Below are positions 11,011 to 23,888 of a DNA stretch of 64,000 bases, one piece after another. Numbering within the stretch: the first letter of the stretch is position 1; the number at the start of each line of letters is the position of its first letter. The notes beneath the pieces are model-generated. The model saw only the letters and a list, made by a program, of their open reading frames with translations, made no database searches and was not told the origin of the DNA. Origin of the DNA: Antedon mediterranea (Eukaryota; Echinodermata; Crinoidea; Comatulida; Antedonidae); assembly GCF_964355755.1 (NCBI RefSeq), contig NC_092672.1:35584501-35648500 (forward strand). The letters run 5' to 3'. Position numbers and translations under genes: made by a program.

Positions 11011-13413
11011 TTAGGTGTCCTGGTCAATTGGTCTTAAAATGATGTCATGAATCTGAAAATAAATTTCAAAATTTAAATTAAATATTGACGTAATAAATGC
11101 TAGTTAGTAAATGTTTGCCTATAATTAAGTACAGGAAGCCGTTTCTGTGGCGGCCTGAAGTTATATTATTATAAAATACTTTTTGAGTTAATAAACTTAC
11201 TTGACAATGTGGTGGTGCGTGTAGAGCATGAACCAATGCATTGGCAATATCATCAGGATTAAGACTCTATATTCAAAATTTAATATCGAGAAAAAACATT
11301 ACGAACTATCATTTTTATTATCAAGCATATTACACCTGACGTAGCCTACATTCCTAAATTTTATAAATACCATATTTATTCGAATAAACGCCTCCCTCGA
11401 AGAACCTCGTTTGGAATAAACGTCCGCTTCAAATAAACGCCCCGGGGCCTTTATTTTTCCCCGCAAATAAACGTCCATCACATGCATATACACACAATTA
11501 TGTATTATATAACAACTATTTGTAGTAGAATTCATTGACTTCTGTGATCTACAATATTTACTAATCATTTTATTATACTTTCTAATGTATGTTTATCATT
11601 TCTTGATATTAATTGAGTTTTTTTTCATATTTAGGAAGAATTTATTTTATTATACATGTTACCATATTATTACATCCAAACAAATAAACGCCTCCCTCTA
11701 ATAAACGCCCCTTTAAAAACCCTCCCCAACATCAATAAACGCCCCGAGCGTTTATTCGAATAAATACGGTAACTTCTCAGTTCCAGGGATCATACCAGTA
11801 GTACAGGGCGCCGTCCGACATACTATCTACGTCATGATGTGTCGGATGGCGCCCCGTATCTAGTACAGTACATCACGGACACGAGTGCCATTCCCATGGA
11901 GAGGTATTATTTAATATGTTCAAAAAATTATAATTAAATAAAATGTAATGGTTAAATTTGTTTTGATATCTTTTCTATATTGTATTGGAATTATGCTCCT
12001 GAGAGTAACGAATGGAACCCAGACGCATTTGTGCAAAAACAGTAAGACATTATCTACCTTCATTGTGCTTAAAATTTGCTCTGACATTTCCTCACCAAGC
12101 ATTCTGCTCATAAATTCAGTTTTAACATAACCTGGAGATATGCACTGTAGTAAAGAAAACATAAAACACAATGTTTATGAACAAATAAATTCAGTTCTTT
12201 GTAAATGTTGGTTATGTGTTAACCCCACATTGCATCTTTCACTTTCTCTTATCTCGGTTAAAAGATACTTCTCGTACAAGTCACGTCAGATCCCCTCCCC
12301 ACACCCACCTTTAAGGGAAGCGATCGCGCGTATGATGACGTCAGAATGCAAAATCCAATTCTCCCCTCTCACAACGCGCGCCATAAAATGTATATTATAA
12401 TAATATGGTCAACCGTTCTAACCGTGACTCTGATGTTTGATTTCTTCGCTCTCAGTTCTTGTCGAAGTCCTTCCGTCAAAGCTGTAACCATGTGCTTTGT
12501 TCCGCAGTAAAAAGGAATACCCTCCAAGACTTTGTGTCCACCCAAACTGGAAACAATAAAAATAGTGACATTTTTGTAATATACAAACAAATCTGTGTTT
12601 CTTATATAAAAAAAATAAATAACGCGCAGAATGCGAAATTCATACCTGCTTAAGTTAAAAATATGGCCATCATCGACTCCTTTTGACTCCATTTGACTCA
12701 GAGCCTCTCTTGTACAAACCGAAAGGCCTAAAACGTTTACCTAAAGTGGAAAAATACACAATAAATAAAACGTTATTGGTGGATCCATCACGAAAGACCA
12801 AATCCTCGATTTGGTGCGTAAGTGCTTGCATTTCATCATTTTTCATTTAGTTTATATTTTTATTTTAAAAATAGCCCATATCTACTATACCATACCTCTA
12901 GTAGACGTCGCCAGTCCTCTGTTTTGCCGGACATCAATGGACAATCAATTGAAAGACCAGCGTTGTTAATACAGACATCAACTCCTCCAAACTTGTCTTT
13001 GATCTCAGCAAACATAGCTAAGATTTCATTTTCTTTACTGACGTCACACTTCACCGGATAAAGAAGACCAGGAGCTTTCTGGGATTTCAGTTCTGCAGCA
13101 ATTGCCTTTATTTAATTCAAACAATATTACAAAAATAATAATTTTTTAAACATAAATAAATAAAAAAAGGCGTTTTTTAGTAACAATAAGAGGCCGATAA
13201 ATCCTAAAGATATAGATTTATGGACTTTTTAAAATTAAGTAACATCTTTGTTTCAATAATTAAATAAAGTACCTTGACTTTATCGACTCCATTGTTCGCA
13301 CATCCAACCACCTTCATTCCATGTTTTACTAACTTTTTAGCGATAGCTGCACCAATACCTACAGATGCACCAGTTACCAAAGCCACACGTCCTACCCAAC
13401 GATCTGCCATCAT
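11011..13413 (-). CDS. DHRS11: DHRS11-like short-chain dehydrogenase/reductase, gene 2
   Basis: Seven exons (13273-13413, 12896-13105, 12646-12740, 12423-12546, 12058-12144, 11201-11266, 11011-11052) join in phase. Two adjacent ATGs (13413 and 13410) allow 254 or 253 residues; the second aligns with the sister genes. Motifs seen are TGASVGIG, CINNAG, GVDDGHIF, SLGGHK with the catalytic Ser, YCGTK and ISPGYVKTEF, ending HDIILRPIDQ. Exon 1 is nearly identical to genes 1 and 3, while exons 5-7 are well diverged. The Ser-to-Tyr spacing is 13. NADPH-dependent carbonyl or steroid reduction in the cytosol is the family role; the substrate is unknown. No frame break was seen. Confidence 0.92.
11368..11772. 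mobile_element. F3 inverted-repeat element in intron 6 of DHRS11-like gene 2
   Basis: The left end reads ATATTTATTCGAATAAACGC and the right end TTTATTCGAATAAATACGGT, forming terminal inverted repeats about 400 bases apart. AATAAACGCC words recur inside each end. Non-coding. A longer-range match is at 23889-24303, with fragments at 47875-48190 and 52785-52829. Confidence 0.85.
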
Positions 13414-14340
13414 GAGAATAACTTAAATTTCGACGATCCTGTGCTGAACCACCTTTCATGAGTGACTCAGCATTTTGGTACTTCATTCATCTTTATTGGT
13501 CCGTGTATACTATTGTTTAAATACAGTTAGAGCTTGTGTGTATGTAACCAACACTGACTCAGCAAAAATGAATTTCACTCAAAATGTATTATTTTCAATG
13601 ACCTTTGGAATGACCCCGCTTCTCATAAAATACAGGTAGGTTGTGAAGGATTTGGCATTTATATGAAAAAAAAATGCATATTGTGTCCAAACGTGATGAT
13701 GAAACTTGTGACGACATCAATGAATCTAAACGCTACCTATAGTAATATCTGATCGTAACAGTAGGCCTCAAGTGTAAAAACCAAACGCACCAACGGTATA
13801 TAAAGACGCAAATTTTATTTTTACACAAAGAATTAATTATGAATAATAATATCCCAATTTGTGTCCATTTGAATTTATAAAAATAGTGTTTAGATCTTAA
13901 ACATGTATTTTGTACCCGCATTTTCCACACATTTAGCCTTAAACATGTTTAGATACGAAGATTATGCCACCTCTAAATACATTCTACACATGTAGTCTGT
14001 ATCCAATTCAACAGTGACGTGTTGAAGCAATAATAAAGACACGCTTAGGTTTTAAACGTGTTTAATTTGCCATGTGTGGAGCCACAGTAAAACCATATGC
14101 ACGCAACGCTAAACACGTACCTAAACATGTACCTAAACATGTACCTAAACATGTTGACTGAAAGTATAAAACCACTTGTACTCTTTAATTTTATAGATTA
14201 ACACCACCATTTATTAATCAGAAAACCTGTTAATTATACTCGTATTATTTACGCAATCAACTAAAGAGGTGCTACAAACAACTAGATACGGACGTCAGTG
14301 TAATCCGCATTTATTATTATTTATTGAACATAACGTTCCC
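13414..14340. other. Spacer between DHRS11-like genes 2 and 3 (left part)
   Basis: Contains AT-rich DNA and a short tandem array of ACCTAAACATGT (about 14117-14155) in a region with several other ACATGTTTAG words. No gene was recognised. The gene 2 promoter should lie near 13414-13600. Confidence 0.4.
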
Positions 14341-14530
14341 TGTACAGCTCATGGAAAGAGTCACGTGAGCACTTCCAAACTTTGTTCTCATGACGTAACG
14401 CAAGGCAAGCGTGTTGACCAATGACAAGCGACAGTAATAATTCCTCAATTGTGATTGGTCAACAAACTTACGCTGCGTTGCGTCCTTGTGTTGTGTCTTT
14501 AGAGGAAACCATGGAACTATAATATAAGAT
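14341..14530. mobile_element. F2 MITE (first of an adjacent pair)
   Basis: Core with CGTGTTGACCAATGACAAGCG and TCAATTGTGATTGGTCAACA in inverted orientation, then ACGCTGCGTTGCGTCCTTG. It ends in GGAAACCATGGAAC. Confidence 0.75.
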
Positions 14531-14552
14531 AGTTCCATGGAGGGAACCAAGC

Positions 14553-14762
14553 ATTAGGGGATGCGCACGAATTCCGTCCTGTCAAGCTTGGTTCCCACTA
14601 GAACGTAATGCAAGGACGTAAACGCAACGTAAGCGTGTTGACCAATGACAAGCGAAGTTATAGACAGTTAGCAATCACAAGCGAATAAGCCATCGCTTGT
14701 GATTGGTCAATTCACTTGCGTTACGTCCTTGCGTTGCGTTGCTAGTGGAAATCACGCTTTAT
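14553..14762. mobile_element. F2 MITE (second of an adjacent pair)
   Basis: It starts near GCTTGGTTCCCACTAGAACG, has the inverted core (GACCAATGACAAGCG ... CGCTTGTGATTGGTCAATTC) and ends TTGCGTTGCTAGTGGAAATC. Complete inverted ends make it one of the best copies in the window. Confidence 0.85.
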
Positions 14763-14795
14763 GTCTGCTTATGATATTATATTGGAGTCTTCTTA

Positions 14796-17700
14796 TTACT
14801 CGTTCTGGTTATTAGTTGGTCGTAAAAGTATATCATGAACCTGTTTTAAAAATAAGACAATGAATAAAAGTAAAATCGATGAAGGACTGACGTAAATTCT
14901 ACGTATTTTCTATTTATTTTGTGAGGTGTAATATGTTGATTCTGACAAAATTATTAGCATTAATTTATGAAACTTACCTGGCAATGAGGAGGAGCGTGCA
15001 AAGCATATGCTAACGCGTCAGCAATGTCTTCAGCATCAAGACCCTAGAAAAAGAAGACATAGGTTATAAAAGCTGAAGGGGAAAAGGGGTTGGGGGAATA
15101 AATGACCCAGGAAATTGTGTTTAAAACCATCCATGCGCGGTCCTTCCTGAACCACTAGACAATTTGGCCTACGTCACACCTCTGTATATTATTAATCTTC
15201 TCCAAAATGTCCTGGCCTTTGGCCTATAATGAAATTTATAATATTTGTATTTATCATTAGCCTATTGTAAGAAAAACGTACCTTCATTTCATAGGTATAT
15301 TTTTTTGCAATTTCTTCGCCTACCATCCTCTGTAGAAATTCCGTTCGAACATAACCAGGAGATATGCTCTGTGGAAGAAACAGGTCAATACTTTATCGAT
15401 CATGTCAAAATATATACTGCAGTTACCGCAGTAATTACCTTTTTGAACGAAAATATAACGTATGATTAATTTTGTGTACGGTAGTAACAATAAACAATGT
15501 ATGATTAATTGATAAACAAAATGTAGTTACTGCAGTAACTGCAGCAGAATGATTTGTGTACACACTGAAAACATTGGAAACATATCACATAGAATGTATC
15601 CACGTATTATTGGGACTTTTGTTTTGTTTTTTAGTTTAAAAAAACTCTGCACGAAGGCTTTAATAACCCCTGCCATTGATGGGCACGCGGTCATATACTA
15701 TTTTTAGTCGCGTGGAAGCGACTCTATAGTTCACTATGTCGGTCGGTCGGTCGGTCTGTCGGTCTGTCGGTCTGTCGGTCCGGTATCACTATGCGTTTTA
15801 TCGCTTTCTGACCTCATCTTGATATCAGTTTAATCTAGATAGGTCAATTTTTCACAGTATATTCCTTATGGCCAGGAATCAATGTGGTTATGTTTTCACG
15901 GTGCGCAATAAAAAATTACGCGGTCTACGCACGATTTAACGAAATCACGTTTGTAATCATATCTTCACAACCATGAATCACAATTAAATAAAATTTGGTA
16001 CTCATAAATTTCAGGGCATAAATCATCATATGGCAATACAATTACGTGCGTAGCGCATGTAACGCATGCGTACGCGCGCTTAAAATTTTCACAATTTATT
16101 TTCGATGAAATAAGAGTACGTTTCAGGCAATTTTAAGCGTTTACAAAATTGCCATGAGTGCGCATATTTTTGCGCGCGCACTGCGCGTTAAATGTTATTG
16201 CGCACTCTTTTTGCCCGATTTCTGTTTTCTTGACTTACTTTTCAACTCGAAATTACGTTATACGAGCACGTCAAAAGTGACAGGCTACGCACGTGTAAAT
16301 TAAAAAAATATAAATGTTTTTAAACATTTCAACATTTTTAAACATGTTCAGTAATTTCGGTCAGTATAGTTCACTATGTCGGTCGGTCTGTCTGTCTGTC
16401 TGTCGGTCTGTCTGTCGGTCTGTCTGTCGGTCCGGTATCACTATGCATTGTAGCACGCGACTTAATGGCTGTTGGCCTTGTTTGTATAAAGCTCTGTCTA
16501 CACTATCAAACTAGTTCGACAAAAAAGGTGTGATGTGCCCAAATATGGTAGTGATATACTTAGATATGGTAGTGATATGGATGACATCATCATGTCCATA
16601 TATGGGCACATCACATTTGATTCATAAAGTTTGATGAGTGTAGACAGAGCTTACCGTTCTGTTTCTAGACCCCTTGTCGATATTATACATTCTCAACTTA
16701 GTGCCGTAGTGAGCCCTAAAGCGTGTTCCCACTAGAACGCAACGCAGCGACGTATTGACGCAAAGTGCTGTAATTGCGTAATCACAAGTGGGAACCGACG
16801 ACGCAACAGTGCTGCAAACATGGCAGGTTTGATTTCACACCGGCGGGGGCAAACACAGTTATTGGAAGGGCATTTTGTTACGTTGCGTATGTTGCGTATG
16901 TTGTGTTGCTAGTGGGAACCAAGCTTAAACATTTCTGCTAACCGTGATTCTGATGTTTGATTTCTTCGCTCTCAGTTCTTGTCGAAGTCCTTCTGTCAAA
17001 GCTCTAACCATGTGTTTTGTTCCACAGTAAAATGAGACGGATGAGAATACGAAATGTCCACCAACGCTGAAAAAAAAAAAATAAAACACTTTAAAATAAA
17101 GGTTGAGCCACAACATAAATTATATAAAAATATGATTTAATTGCATGTTCAACCCTCACGCGATGAAAACACGATCCGTGTTTTTGCTTGTTGTTCAGAA
17201 AAGCCAGGTCACAGGCTGACTTGTGTTTCCCATAAATTATATTAAAAAAAATAAATTGCAAAAAATATAATGACGTATAATACATAAATCATAATGTATT
17301 CAAAAACAGAATATATACCTGCTTAAGTGAAATATATGGCCATCATCCACGCCCCTCTCTGTCATTTGATTTAGGGCCTCTCTTGTACAGATAGAAAGTC
17401 CTAAAACGTTTACCTATATAATGGAGGAAAAAAATAATAATGGGTAATTATTTTTTACCTCCATTACTATATTTAGTGTCACAATACACAAGGAACGGTT
17501 AATGCTTGACTCGTTATTACTACTACAATTTGCCTCTATTGTCCACCACCTAAACATGCTATATAAATAAGTGCATATTTCCTTTTGACAAATAAGCATG
17601 ACTTGGCGCGCCATACATGACTTGTTTTCTCTGCTGCTTTTGAATGTATTAGTGGTTAATGATAAGGCCCATTTATGGCCTACCAGACCGTTAACGATCG

Positions 17701-18802
17701 ACGATAACTAGACAAAATATGTATTTTTCGTATATATTAAAACCAGAGAAATCAAAGAAGTTTTCATCCTAGATCTAGGATAATCATCTATGCTGCCTTG
17801 GTGAATGTGATATTTTCAAAAGTCCAAATAAATGACACGTGATTAGTAAGAGCAATCAGGACAATAAATGGCTGGCTATCCATAGTACAGTAGTTTCCTA
17901 ATTTCATTTATTTTTTATAACAAAAATTTATATCTGTTTATCGCCGTTTGTTATCGTATAAACTGGCCCTAATTAACACGTGACGTCACGTAGACCAAAT
18001 GTGTCCGTACGAGATAAGTCCGATAGTGCGCATTACAGTTGTTTTGCTATAAAAGTAGTTTTTAAAAACATTACACGAAATGTACAGAAAACCTTACATC
18101 TAGTAAATGTCGCCAGTCCTCTGTTTTGCCGGACATCAATGGACAATCAATTGAAAGTCCAGCGTTGTTAACACAGACATCAACTCCTCCAAACTTGTCT
18201 TTGATCTCAGCAAACATGGCTAAGATTTCATTCTCTTTACTGATGTCACATTTCACAGGATGGAGAATACCTGGGGCATTCTGGGATTTTAGTTCTTCTG
18301 CAATTGCCTACAAATATTATTTAACAAAAACATATATGAATTGTTTGGCCTAGGCCTATAGATATTACGTTACTAGGCGCGCGGATTTGGGGCGTATATA
18401 CAGGAAAAGAAAGTATGTTGGAATACCAACAGGATAATTCGTCGACAACGTATTGGTTTGGACAATAAACTAATTTCTCCATGGTATAACTTTCCTAGAA
18501 CTTAGTGACATTTCACGGTGTCACTCACGATGACATGTCTTTTATTGCTTAATCCATGGATTATTATAAATGTTCGCCTTTTCAATCTCCATAATCCCCG
18601 ATAAGCCATCTATATTGCTACACTATACCTCATAGATTACCCCACAATTAAACATTTATACCTTGACTTTATCGACTCCATTGTTCGCACATCCAACCAC
18701 CTTCATTCCATGTTTTACCAACTTTTTAGCGATAGCTGCACCAATACCTACAGATGCACCAGTTACCAAAGCCACACGTCCAACCCAACGATCTGCCATC
18801 AT
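14796..18802 (-). CDS. DHRS11: DHRS11-like short-chain dehydrogenase/reductase, gene 3
   Basis: Seven exons (18662-18799, 18098-18307, 17319-17413, 16943-17066, 15282-15368, 14978-15043, 14796-14840) join in phase to 254 residues; an in-frame ATG at 18802 would add one. Exon 1 encodes the same 46 residues as gene 2. Motifs are TGASVGIG, CVNNAG, GVDDGHIF, SVGGHF (catalytic Ser, 13 before Tyr), YCGTK, ISPGYVRTEF and a C-terminus HDILLRPTNNQNE that is one codon longer. Intron 4 is enlarged by a GTCGG-array element, an F1 MITE and an F2 MITE. An intact reading frame with conserved splice phases suggests a working gene. Cytosolic NADPH-dependent carbonyl reduction is expected from the family. Confidence 0.92.
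15700..16482 (+). mobile_element. GTCGG-array (pearl/CvA-like) element, copy 1
   Basis: An approximately 780-bp unit begins TTTTTAGTCGCGTGGAAGCG, where AGTCGC and GCGACT form a perfect 6-bp hairpin stem. Two GTCG/GTCT arrays (15738-15780 and 16378-16432) share the flanks TTCACTATG before and TCCGGTATCACTATGC after. The element ends near GGCCTTGTTTGTATAAA. A nearly identical copy lies inverted at 51560-52352. Paired microsatellites inside a small non-coding element resemble the pearl/CvA (Helentron-related) elements of molluscs and echinoderms; that assignment is inference. Confidence 0.75.
16486..16653. mobile_element. F1 MITE, complete copy
   Basis: It starts AAAGCTCTGTCTACACTATC and ends GATGAGTGTAGACAGAGCTT, with core words TGATGTGCCCAAATATGG and TATATGGGCACATCACATTT inverted. 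It abuts the GTCGG-array element and lies in intron 4 of DHRS11-like gene 3. Confidence 0.9.
16714..16925. mobile_element. F2 MITE with replaced core
   Basis: The left end GCGTGTTCCCACTAGAACGC and right end TGCTAGTGGGAACCAAGCTT are inverted, but the interior lacks the usual CCAAT palindrome and instead holds unrelated sequence (about 16795-16860). It ends just 18 bases from exon 4 of DHRS11-like gene 3. Confidence 0.75.
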
Positions 18803-19086
18803 GAGAATACTGTACTTAAATTTTGGATCGTCCAACGATGTTTAACTAGTGACTGGTTAGCGTCACCCTCGGCAAATATTATTTCCTAATCTATATCTTT
18901 TCATATTTATTATGACCCTTTGTCCACATCGCATTGATTTTGCATATGAATTAAGGTCACGTGGCAAAAAGGGTATGCATTGATACCACTTCATGTGTGC
19001 CCTTTTCCCTTTGGCTATTATTAAAATTGCCATGACGTTTGATCACCATTGTGACGTACATATACGGACACGCGCTTATGCGTTAA

Positions 19087-19424
19087 ATGATGGGGAACAT
19101 GACCCGCCTTATTGTTCTGATAAATAATAATTTATTTACTTCCTTTCCGTTCTTGCTTCACCATGAACAAGTGTTTGAAAGTGAAAACACTAAATAATTG
19201 CACCGTTGGGTATTCAAAATGGACCGAATTTATAGCGACATGTATTTTCATGATGGGGAACATGACCCGCCTTATTGTTCTGATAAATAATAATTTTATT
19301 TACTTCCTTTCTGTTCTTGTTGCTTCACCATGAACAAGTGTTTGAAAGCGAAAACCACTCAATACGACTAATTGCACCGTTTTTGGGTATTCAAAATAAA
19401 CCGAATTTATAGCGACCTGTATTT
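19087..19424. repeat. 163-bp tandem duplication between DHRS11-like genes 3 and 4
   Basis: Two units begin ATGATGGGGAACATGACCCG at 19087 and 19250 and share most bases to the end, with small indels. They lie upstream of gene 3 and downstream of gene 4. Confidence 0.9.
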
Positions 19425-19652
19425 TCGGTAATTATAAGGCAAAAAAATAAATAAAAACACACATTGTAAACAATAGTCCTTTAATATATCAATAACATAA
19501 TATTAAATGGTTTTGAGAAAATTATTTCCAATATTAATATTATTAAACCATCTAGAACGAGGGAACATAACGTCTATGACGCCCGCTATTGACGATCCCA
19601 GTAGGACCGACGGACAAACCGATGCTGCTTTATCGGTAGTTCGTTGGTTGAT

Positions 19653-22562
19653 CTAATCTTTTTGTTCAACAGGACGAATGAGCACTTCAAAGATCTGAAA
19701 TAATAAAATGTAAGGTTAGATACACGACAGAAATTTATAATTCTAAAATTTCTATCTTGAGTAAATTAACAAAGGTAGGCGTTTACCTGTACGTGTGGCG
19801 GTGCGTGTAGCGCATGTAGTACCGAACTGGCAATATCCTGCGGCTGCAGATACTGAAATTGAAAAAATAAATTTATTTTAATTATCACTAATCAAACACG
19901 ATGTTATGCCCATAACATATTTTACATTCCATTTCTCCAAATGGGACTAAAGACTAAACGTTGTCAGCGCGAAATACATGTTTTGCAGTCACAGACGCAT
20001 TTTGCCATATTATGTACCGTAAATAGGCCTGCTAATATCCGCTGCGTTTCACCTGTATTTGTAAGATTTTGTATAGATTATGAAATGTATATTGGGATTA
20101 AATTAATAATGAACTTGATAATGTAACAAACCGGAAACTCTGAGGCCATCTTCTTTGCTCTTTCTTCTCCGAACAGAGTTGGGTAAAATTGGGTTTCTAC
20201 CTTTCCAGGTGATATATTCTTAAAAGAGAAAAAATGTAGTCATAATCATCATACATACAATCATCGTCATTCCTTGCATCCCCACATAATAATTATATAT
20301 TCAACGTCGTCTGTTCATCATCATTATCAATGTAATTAATGCATCACATTATTATTAGTGCGCCCTTTTTCTTCACAGTTATTTTGCGCCACCAATATTA
20401 TGGCGTCATTATCATGTTGGTTGACGTCATTATCATTTTCGTCATCAATCACAGCACGAGCAACATACTGCACTAAACGCTTTTCAAACCACTTCAAAAT
20501 ATATAAAATTAAATATTTTCGGCCAATTGCTAAAAATCAATAATACTAAAAAACCAAGCATACCGTAACTCTAATGTGAGAATTTTTCAATCTCAGTTCT
20601 TGCCTTACTCCTTCTGATATAGCCGTTATCATGTATTTGGTTCCACTGTAAAACCCAATGGTTGATCCAACACCTATACGATGGCCGGCAATACTAACAA
20701 ACAAACAAAAAGAAAACACTCAGAAACTGAGTGAAGTACTTGGCAAAATATATCAGGGAAAACATTATTCGGAAATAGAGGGCTCACTACTTGATATTTT
20801 GTAAATGGGAAAAGGGGTGATGAAGTTGGGGGTGGGGGTGCTAAAGTTGGGGGTGGGGGTGCTAATCTGCGACTTGCATCCTACTGTGCACAACTAGGTG
20901 AATAATAATCGGTAGTAAAGCAGCGCATTCATTGGCTTGTACTCACTGTATGACATGTGTAGGCTAAATGTGTACAAGCAATAATTAGGCCTACATATAA
21001 TCATTTGTAAAGTTATGAGTATTGTACCTGTTTAAGAAGATAATATGACCATCGTCGACTCCATTTTTCATCATCTGAGCGACGGCCTCTCTTGTGCATA
21101 TAGCCACACCCATTACGTTCACCTGTAAAACAAACGGATGGGAAAAATAATAACGCCTGACAGGAATGTGTTTAGATTACCATATTTAAGGCTAAGATGT
21201 ATTGTCCCCCAAAAACATGAAAAATAAAGATTAATTAAATCAGACTTTGAATATGTTATTTTGTAGTTTTAATAAAGTTAATCACTTCCGTAGGACAAAA
21301 AAAACGTTTTCACTTATAAAATGACAAATGGTAAAATTTCACCAAAAACCATTGGCTGGCAGCCAATTTGACCATTTTTTGCTTTAAATTACAGTTTCTC
21401 AGGTAAATACATTTTTTCGATCCAATTTTTGGATGGCATGTTAAGAATTATTTTTTCAGGGGGACAGTATATCTTTAATAAAACAGCTAGCTAGATTGCA
21501 AAAAGAAGGCCACGCGTGAATTCTCGTTGATGCAGCCTCAGCATAGTAAAATCTTCTTTCGAATTTTCCGCTTCTTCTTGCACGACATGACGCTGTGTTT
21601 GTAAATAGGCCTAACGTCGGTTATGCGTGGTTCCACTAGAGACGCAACACAACGATGTAACGCAATGTAGGGGATTTGACCAATCACGAGTGTTTAATTA
21701 TTCGAATTGTCGCTTGTCATTGGTCAACTCGCTTGCATTGCGTCCTAGTGGAAAGCAAGCTTAATACTGGTTCTTTTTAAAGGTACAACGGTACTTACAT
21801 CTAACATATATTGCCATCTATCCGTCTTTCCAGACAGCAATGGGCTATCAAGAGCAAGACCAGCGTTGTTCACACAGACGTCTACTCCGCCAAACTTCTC
21901 CTGGATCTCTTTGAACATAGCTAGGATATCGGATTCCTTGCTTACGTCACAGACAAGTGGGTGCATCAGTCCTGGTGAGTGTTTGGCGTTCAGTTCATCA
22001 GCTATTGCCTGTAAAAGTCGTAAAGATTGATATTAAAAGAATATTATACTCTACAGTTTGTACTGTAGTATATCGGCTCAATACAATTACTATATAGTTA
22101 GGCCTATATATTTGTAAAGGCAATCCCGTCACAAGATTCACATCTTTCTTGGATCTGCCTTCGTCCAGTTTCTTTATTATCTCTTGCCATTGTTTTTTTT
22201 TTTTTTTTACTTTTTGTCTTTTGGACGTTAATAAATGTTTTTTTGAAATGTTACATGAAATTCCAAGTTTATGATAAAAATGATGCTACTGCCTAACGAT
22301 TGGATTGCATGATGTATTGTACATATGAAAACTCATTTTGGTGTTTAACGTTTCAAATAATCTTATTATAAAATATCAACATAATAATACTTTAAAAAAT
22401 AGATTAAAAACATAACCTGACCTTGAGTTGATGAAATACATCAGCCTTTACGCAGGTTACCACCTTCATCCCTTGCTCAACCAATCTACGAGCGATTTGC
22501 TCTCCGTTTCCCGACGACGCACCCGTTACCAGGGCAACACGTCCAACCCATCGTTCTGCCAT
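19653..22562 (-). CDS. DHRS11: DHRS11-like short-chain dehydrogenase/reductase, gene 4 (divergent)
   Basis: Seven exons (22422-22562, 21799-22008, 21028-21122, 20564-20693, 20132-20218, 19787-19852, 19653-19694) join in phase to 256 residues. It keeps TGASSGNG, CVNNAG, GVDDGHII, SIAGHR with the catalytic Ser, YSGTK, ISPGKVETQF and the C-terminus FEVLIRPVEQKD. The Ser-to-Tyr loop is three residues longer than in gene 1 and matches the human spacing of 15. It is the most diverged member: the cofactor loop reads SGNGEQ rather than VGIGAA. This suggests it is the oldest branch of the array. The predicted role is NADPH-dependent carbonyl or steroid reduction. Confidence 0.9.
21190..21483. mobile_element. 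TTAA-family MITE
   Basis: Left end AAGATGTATTGTCCCCCAAA and right end GGGGGACAGTATATCTTTAA are inverted. The interior includes the ATTGGCTGGCAGCCAATTTG palindrome also found at 35970-35990. The left TTAA is eroded. It lies in intron 2 of DHRS11-like gene 4. Confidence 0.8.
21626..21764. mobile_element. F2 MITE
   Basis: Left part GTGGTTCCACTAGAGACGCA, core GACCAATCACGAGTG / GTCGCTTGTCATTGGTCAAC, right part TGCGTCCTAGTGGAAAGCAA. In intron 2 of DHRS11-like gene 4. Confidence 0.8.
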
Positions 22563-23888
22563 ACTGCAATGTCCGGTTAAAACTTCAGGAATGTCCGGTT
22601 AAAATGCTGGAATGTCCGGCTTCGTTCAAAGTTATGTTATTGCAGCTAGGCAATTTGAGCAAGAGTGAGCGTTCGTACACGCGGTGTACCGGTATATTTA
22701 TTCAGTGATAACATTAAACGACCCTAATAATAAGACCGCCTCGGGGACCGCCTATCTATGAAAGTCTGGCGTGATCAACACTCTATTTGAAGAGAGATTG
22801 CAACATATGTGTAGGCTTCCTAAATCACAAAGCAATCTCACCATATGGGATCAAACTATAGATTGTGTAGCCCGCTATGTTATGTGCAAATATACAAAGA
22901 GGGATAACAGGTCGCGTATTATAAAGTCCATAGATTATGCCAATTCATTGTAAACTACTTGTTGCAGTTGTTTTTAGTTTAATAGTTGTTGGCAACGGGT
23001 TTCTTTAAAAATGAAATAACCGGGTAGATTATGTGAACGAAGCCAATCCAATATGTTAAATTTTACTAGGACTGTCAATCATGAACATTTAACGACAACC
23101 TGGGTGCCAAAGCGTCTCATGCGAGCGCATGCCCGGGAGTTTTCGTAGATATAATATACTGAGACGCGTCCGATTGTTCACGATTTATGGAACAGCATCG
23201 TACGACGAGGCCCGACGAAGCGTCTTTAGTCGTCGGTGTTGAATGCCGAAGAGTCCTCTTGAGATAGCGTCAGGCGTAGTTTTTAGGTCGTCGTGAGAAC
23301 TTTAAGCATGCTTATTTCTTTTGGTCTGGTCGTACGACGCTGTCTGGCCGAGTTGGAATTAACGAATATTTTTTGCTTTAAATTACATGTTTTTTCATGT
23401 ATATAATTTTTTTGTCGCTCTAAATCTTTGTCAATGTTGATAACTATTATGTGACATTAAAATGGCATATTCAACAACAAAAAATTATTTTTCTGGGGGA
23501 CAATTACATCTTTAACCGTTACTGAAACAAGCGCTATATCAGTAAATGCCAGTAAAAATATGGAATATGTGGTAAACAAAATTCCAGGGTCTGCATGACC
23601 GAAACATGACCTGCACTTTAAAAGACCTTTATAGGTCAGGTTTACACATTGCATCACAGGCTCTCTTAATGGCCATTAATTGATACATTTATCCTTGAGT
23701 GAAGACAGAGTACACATATAAAAGTTTAAATGAAAAGTTCTGCACAATATTTTAATAGTAAAGGGTAAGATATTAAGTACCACTGCGAAAATGCTAACAT
23801 TTACAATAATGAGTTAATAATACCACATTCTAACACATGACCATATTAGGTAATAATCCAGGAATGTAGACCGAGTTGTACAGTATAT
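22563..23888. other. Spacer between the SDR array and SLC43A3-like gene (left part)
   Basis: Three imperfect AATGTCCGG words (22567-22620) sit directly upstream of DHRS11-like gene 4. About 23360-23516 is the right half of a TTAA-family MITE (ends TGGGGGACAATTACATCTTT). No gene was recognised; short open frames here show no domain. Confidence 0.45.
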
